From: Antedon mediterranea
Taxonomy: Eukaryota; Echinodermata; Crinoidea; Comatulida; Antedonidae
DNA length: 64,000 nt
Reading direction: 5' to 3'
Assembly (NCBI RefSeq): GCF_964355755.1
Contig: NC_092676.1
Span: forward strand, 13,314,288-13,378,287
Shown here: one piece after another, positions 61,093 through 64,000 of the stretch
How positions within the stretch are numbered: the stretch's first letter is position 1
Layout: every line of letters starts with the position of its first letter
Position numbers and translations under genes: made by a program
The notes under the pieces: generated by a model
Databases searched by the model: none
Told to the model about the DNA's origin: nothing
Seen by the model: the letters and a program-made list of their open reading frames with translations, nothing else

Positions 61093-61555
61093 CTCACACA
61101 AAACATCAAAGTGTACAGAATAGTTTTAAATCGCATTTGGAGACGTTTTAGACCATTTTGTGATTTTCGAAAAAACATGTTAACATAAAAACATCAAAGT
61201 GTACAGAATAGCTTCAAATCGCATTTGGAGACGTTTTAGAACATTTTGTGCATTTCGATGAAACTTGGTTACAAAAAAACATCAAAGTGCTTAAAATCAC
61301 ATTAGAAACCGTTTTAGACCATTTTGAGCATTTCGATGTAATTTTTCACACAAAAACATCAAAGTGCACAAAATAGCTTAATATCGTATTTAAAAACGTT
61401 TTAGACCATTTTGAGCATTTCGACAAAACTTTTTCACACAAAACATCAAAGTGTACAGAATAGCTTCAAATCGCATTTAGAAACGTTTTAGACCATTTTG
61501 TGATTTTCGAAAAAATTTGTTAACATAAAAACACCAAAGTGCTAAGAATAGCTAC
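61093..61555 (+). repeat. Satellite A, plus orientation, short block
   Basis: About five and a half monomers between satellite D and satellite C, ending in 'gctaagaatagctacag'. Confidence 0.92.
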
Positions 61556-61558
61556 AGT

Positions 61559-62297
61559 ATTAACATCATCTTATAGAGCCATAGTCTTTTTACTAGCGTA
61601 GTAACTAGTTATGTCAAAAAAAAGGGTATGTATGTGCATAAATGGCAATATTACAGCATAATTTGTGAATTTTAAAAAGTGGAAATTTTAGTCGTTTTTA
61701 GAAAAAAATTCCTATGGTCCCCCACCATGGACATTTTCGCAAAAATGGCCAAACTTCAACCCTTTTATTTTTTGAGATGATGTTAACACAATATATGTGC
61801 ATAAATGGCAATATTATAGCATAATTATAGAATTTAAAAAATTGGAAATTTTGGCCATTTTTCGAAAAAATTCCTATGGTCCCGCAGAGGGAAATTTTGC
61901 AAAATTGGCAAAATTTCGACCATTTTATTTTTTGACATAACTAGTTATGCTCTATAAGATGATGTTAACACAATATATGACCATAAATGGCAATATTATA
62001 GCATAATTATTTAATTTTAAAAAGTGGAAAATTTTTGCCATTTTCAACCATTTTATATTTTGACATAAGTAGTTGCTATGGCTCTATAAGATGATGTTAG
62101 CACAATATATTTGCATAAATTGCAATATTATAGCATAATTTTTTAATTTTAAACAATAGAAATTTTGACCATTTTTCGAAAAAAATCCTATGGTCCCCCG
62201 TAGGGAAATTTTTCGAAAAATTGCCAAATTTCGACCCTTTTATTTTTTGACATAACTAGTTACTATGGCTCAATTAGATGATGTTAACACAATATAC
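61559..62297 (+). repeat. Satellite C, second block, with inverted start
   Basis: The first about 70 bp ('aacatcatcttatagagcca', 'gtaactagttatgtc') are satellite C on the minus strand. From about 61630 the plus-strand unit runs ('gtgcataaatggcaatatta'). It ends at 'gttaacacaatata', cut in mid-unit by the GA-rich repeat. Confidence 0.92.
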
Positions 62298-63590
62298 AGT
62301 CGATCAGCGAGAGAGAGAGAGATATATCAGCGAGAGAGAGAGAGACAGATCGGCTAGAGAGAGACAGATCAGCGAGAGAGATACACAGATCAGCGAGAGA
62401 GAGACAGATCAGCGAGAGAGAGACAGATCAGCGAGAGAGAGATAGATCAGCGAGAGAGAGAGATAGATCAGCGAGAGAGAGAGAGAGAGATAGATCAGCG
62501 AGAGAGATATAGATCAGCGAGAGAGATATAGATCAGCGAGAGAGAGATAGATCAGCGAGAGAGAGATAGATCAGCGAGAGAGAGATAGATCAGCGAGAGA
62601 GAGAGAGAGACAGATCAGCGAGAGAGATAGATCAGCGAGAGAGAGATAGATCAGCGAGAGAGAGATAGATCAGCGAGAGAGATAGATCAGCGAGAAAGAG
62701 ATAGATCAGCGAGAGAGAGATAGATCAGCGAGAGATAGATAGATCAGCGAGAGAGAGAGATAGATCAGCCAGAGAGATATAGATCAGCCAGAGAGATATA
62801 GATCAGCGAGAGAGAGATAGATCAGCGAGAGAGAGAGATAGATCAGCGAGAGAGAGATAGATCAGCGAGAGAGAGAGAGACAGACAGATCAGCGAGAGAG
62901 ACACAGATCAGCGAGAGAGAGACAGATTAGCGAGAGAGAGACAGATCAGCGAGAGAGAGAAACAGATCGGCTAGAGAGAGACAGATCAGCGAGAGAGAGA
63001 GACAGATCGGCTAGAGAGAGACAGATCAGCGAGAGAGAGAGAGAGATAGATCAGCGAGAGAGATAGATCAGCGATAGAGAGATAGATCAGCGAGAGAGAG
63101 ATAGATCAGCGAGAGAGAGATAGATATGCGGGAGAGAGAGAGATAGATCAGCGAGAGAGAGAGATAGATCAGCGAGAGAGAGAGATAGATCAGCGAGAGA
63201 GAGATAGATCAGCGAGAGAGATCAGTGAGAGAGAGATACACCAGCGAGAGAGAGAGATACATCAGCGAGACAGAGAGGTAGATCAGCGAGACAGAGATAG
63301 ATACATCAGCGAGACAGAGAGTGATAGATCGGGGAGAGAGAGATAGATCAGCGAGAGAGAGAGAGATATATATCAGCGAGAGAGAGATAGATTAGCGAGA
63401 GAGAGATAGATCAACGAGAGAGAGATAGATCAGCGAGAGAGAGATAGATCAGCGAGAGAGAGATAGATCAGCGAGAGAGAGAGAAAGATCAGCGAGAGAG
63501 AGATAGATCAGCGAGAGAGAGATAGTTCAACGAGAGAGAGATAGATCAGCGAGAGAGAGATAGATCAGCGAGAGAGAGTTACAGGATGTG
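62298..63590 (+). repeat. GATC/GA-rich tandem repeat (about 19-bp unit) within satellite C
   Basis: The unit 'gatagatcagcgagagaga' is repeated about 65 times, with length changes in the GA part and variants 'cagatcggctagagaga' and 'gatatagatcagcc'. The left edge is 'aatata|cagtcgatcagcg', the right edge 'gagagttacagga|tgtgc'. Removing it restores 'cacaatatatgtgcataaat', the normal satellite C word. Confidence 0.93.
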
Positions 63591-64000
63591 CATAAATGGG
63601 AATATTATAGCTTAATTATTAAATTTTAAACGGTGGAAATTTTGGTTATTTTTCGAAAAAATTCCTGTGGTCCCCCGGAGGAAAATTTTCGAAAAAATGG
63701 CCAAATTTCGACCCTTTTATTTTTTGACATAACTAGTAACTATGGCTCTATAAGATGATATTAGCACAATATATTTGCATAAATGGCAATATTATAGCAT
63801 AATTTTCGAATTTTAAAAAATGTCAATTTTCGCCATTTTTCGAAAAAAATTCCTGTGGTCCCCCGCAAGAAAATTTTCGAAAAAATAGTCAAATTTCGAC
63901 CCTTTTATTTTTTGACATAACTTGTTACTCTGGCTGTATAAGATGATGTTAGCACAATATATTTGCATAAATGGCAATATTATAGCATAATTATTGAATT
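63591..64000 (+). repeat. Satellite C, third block
   Basis: Continues the unit broken at 62297 and runs past the window edge, with spacing of about 180-190 bp between 'gacataac' sites. Confidence 0.93.

Overview
This window looks like satellite-rich heterochromatin (pericentromeric or subtelomeric) from a metazoan nuclear genome. The evidence is: spliced genes with GT-AG introns, APE-type LINEs, a TTAA-duplicating DNA transposon, tRNA-like sequences with Pol III boxes, and many kilobases of tandem repeats. The frequent 'taggcctag' words in non-satellite stretches and the repertoire of elements suggest a marine invertebrate, possibly an echinoderm. That assignment is a low-confidence inference. 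No complete host protein-coding gene was recognised.

Layout. Satellite A has monomers of about 77-88 bp and fills 1-12688, 18981-23804, 28338-31543, 41980-43390 and 61093-61555 on the plus strand, and 53646-55313 and 59611-60247 in inverse orientation. In 1 to about 9690 it forms a 3611-bp higher-order repeat (HOR), about 2.7 copies, nearly identical. The array is broken by an L1/Tx1-like LINE on the minus strand (12689-18980), a 4.5-kb non-satellite block with a large inverted repeat (23805-28337), and a 9.2-kb tandem array of about 265-bp units (31544-40793). On the minus strand each unit of that array carries a TATA-like box, tRNA-type A and B boxes and T-runs. A short unique block (40794-41979) holds a tRNA-Val-like SINE. 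Satellite C (about 178 bp) fills 43484-46255, 61559-62297 and 63591-64000, and is interrupted by a GATC/GA-rich 19-bp repeat (62298-63590). Satellite D (25 bp) fills 50753-53645 and 60248-61092, with an inverted divergent patch at 46772-46975. Between the D patches lie dead transposon pieces: a DUF4371/hAT-like fragment and two LINE 3' fragments facing tail to tail.

The most interesting element is a 4297-bp transposon (55314-59610) inserted in inverted satellite A, with TTAA on both sides and an exactly recognisable empty site. Its ends are about 1.4-kb inverted arms. Each arm holds CRE-type promoter words, a 5'UTR intron and the same start exon. One arm leads on the plus strand into a gene with a P2X7 cytosolic-domain-like zinc motif. 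The other leads on the minus strand into exons resembling the C-terminus of a Kolobok-type transposase. Intron phases fit in both genes, but this copy carries indels and lacks the transposase core.

The runner-up is the 31.5-40.8 kb array, which can be read as about 37 tandem tRNA-like Pol III units. A 100-N assembly gap (34484-34583) lies within it.
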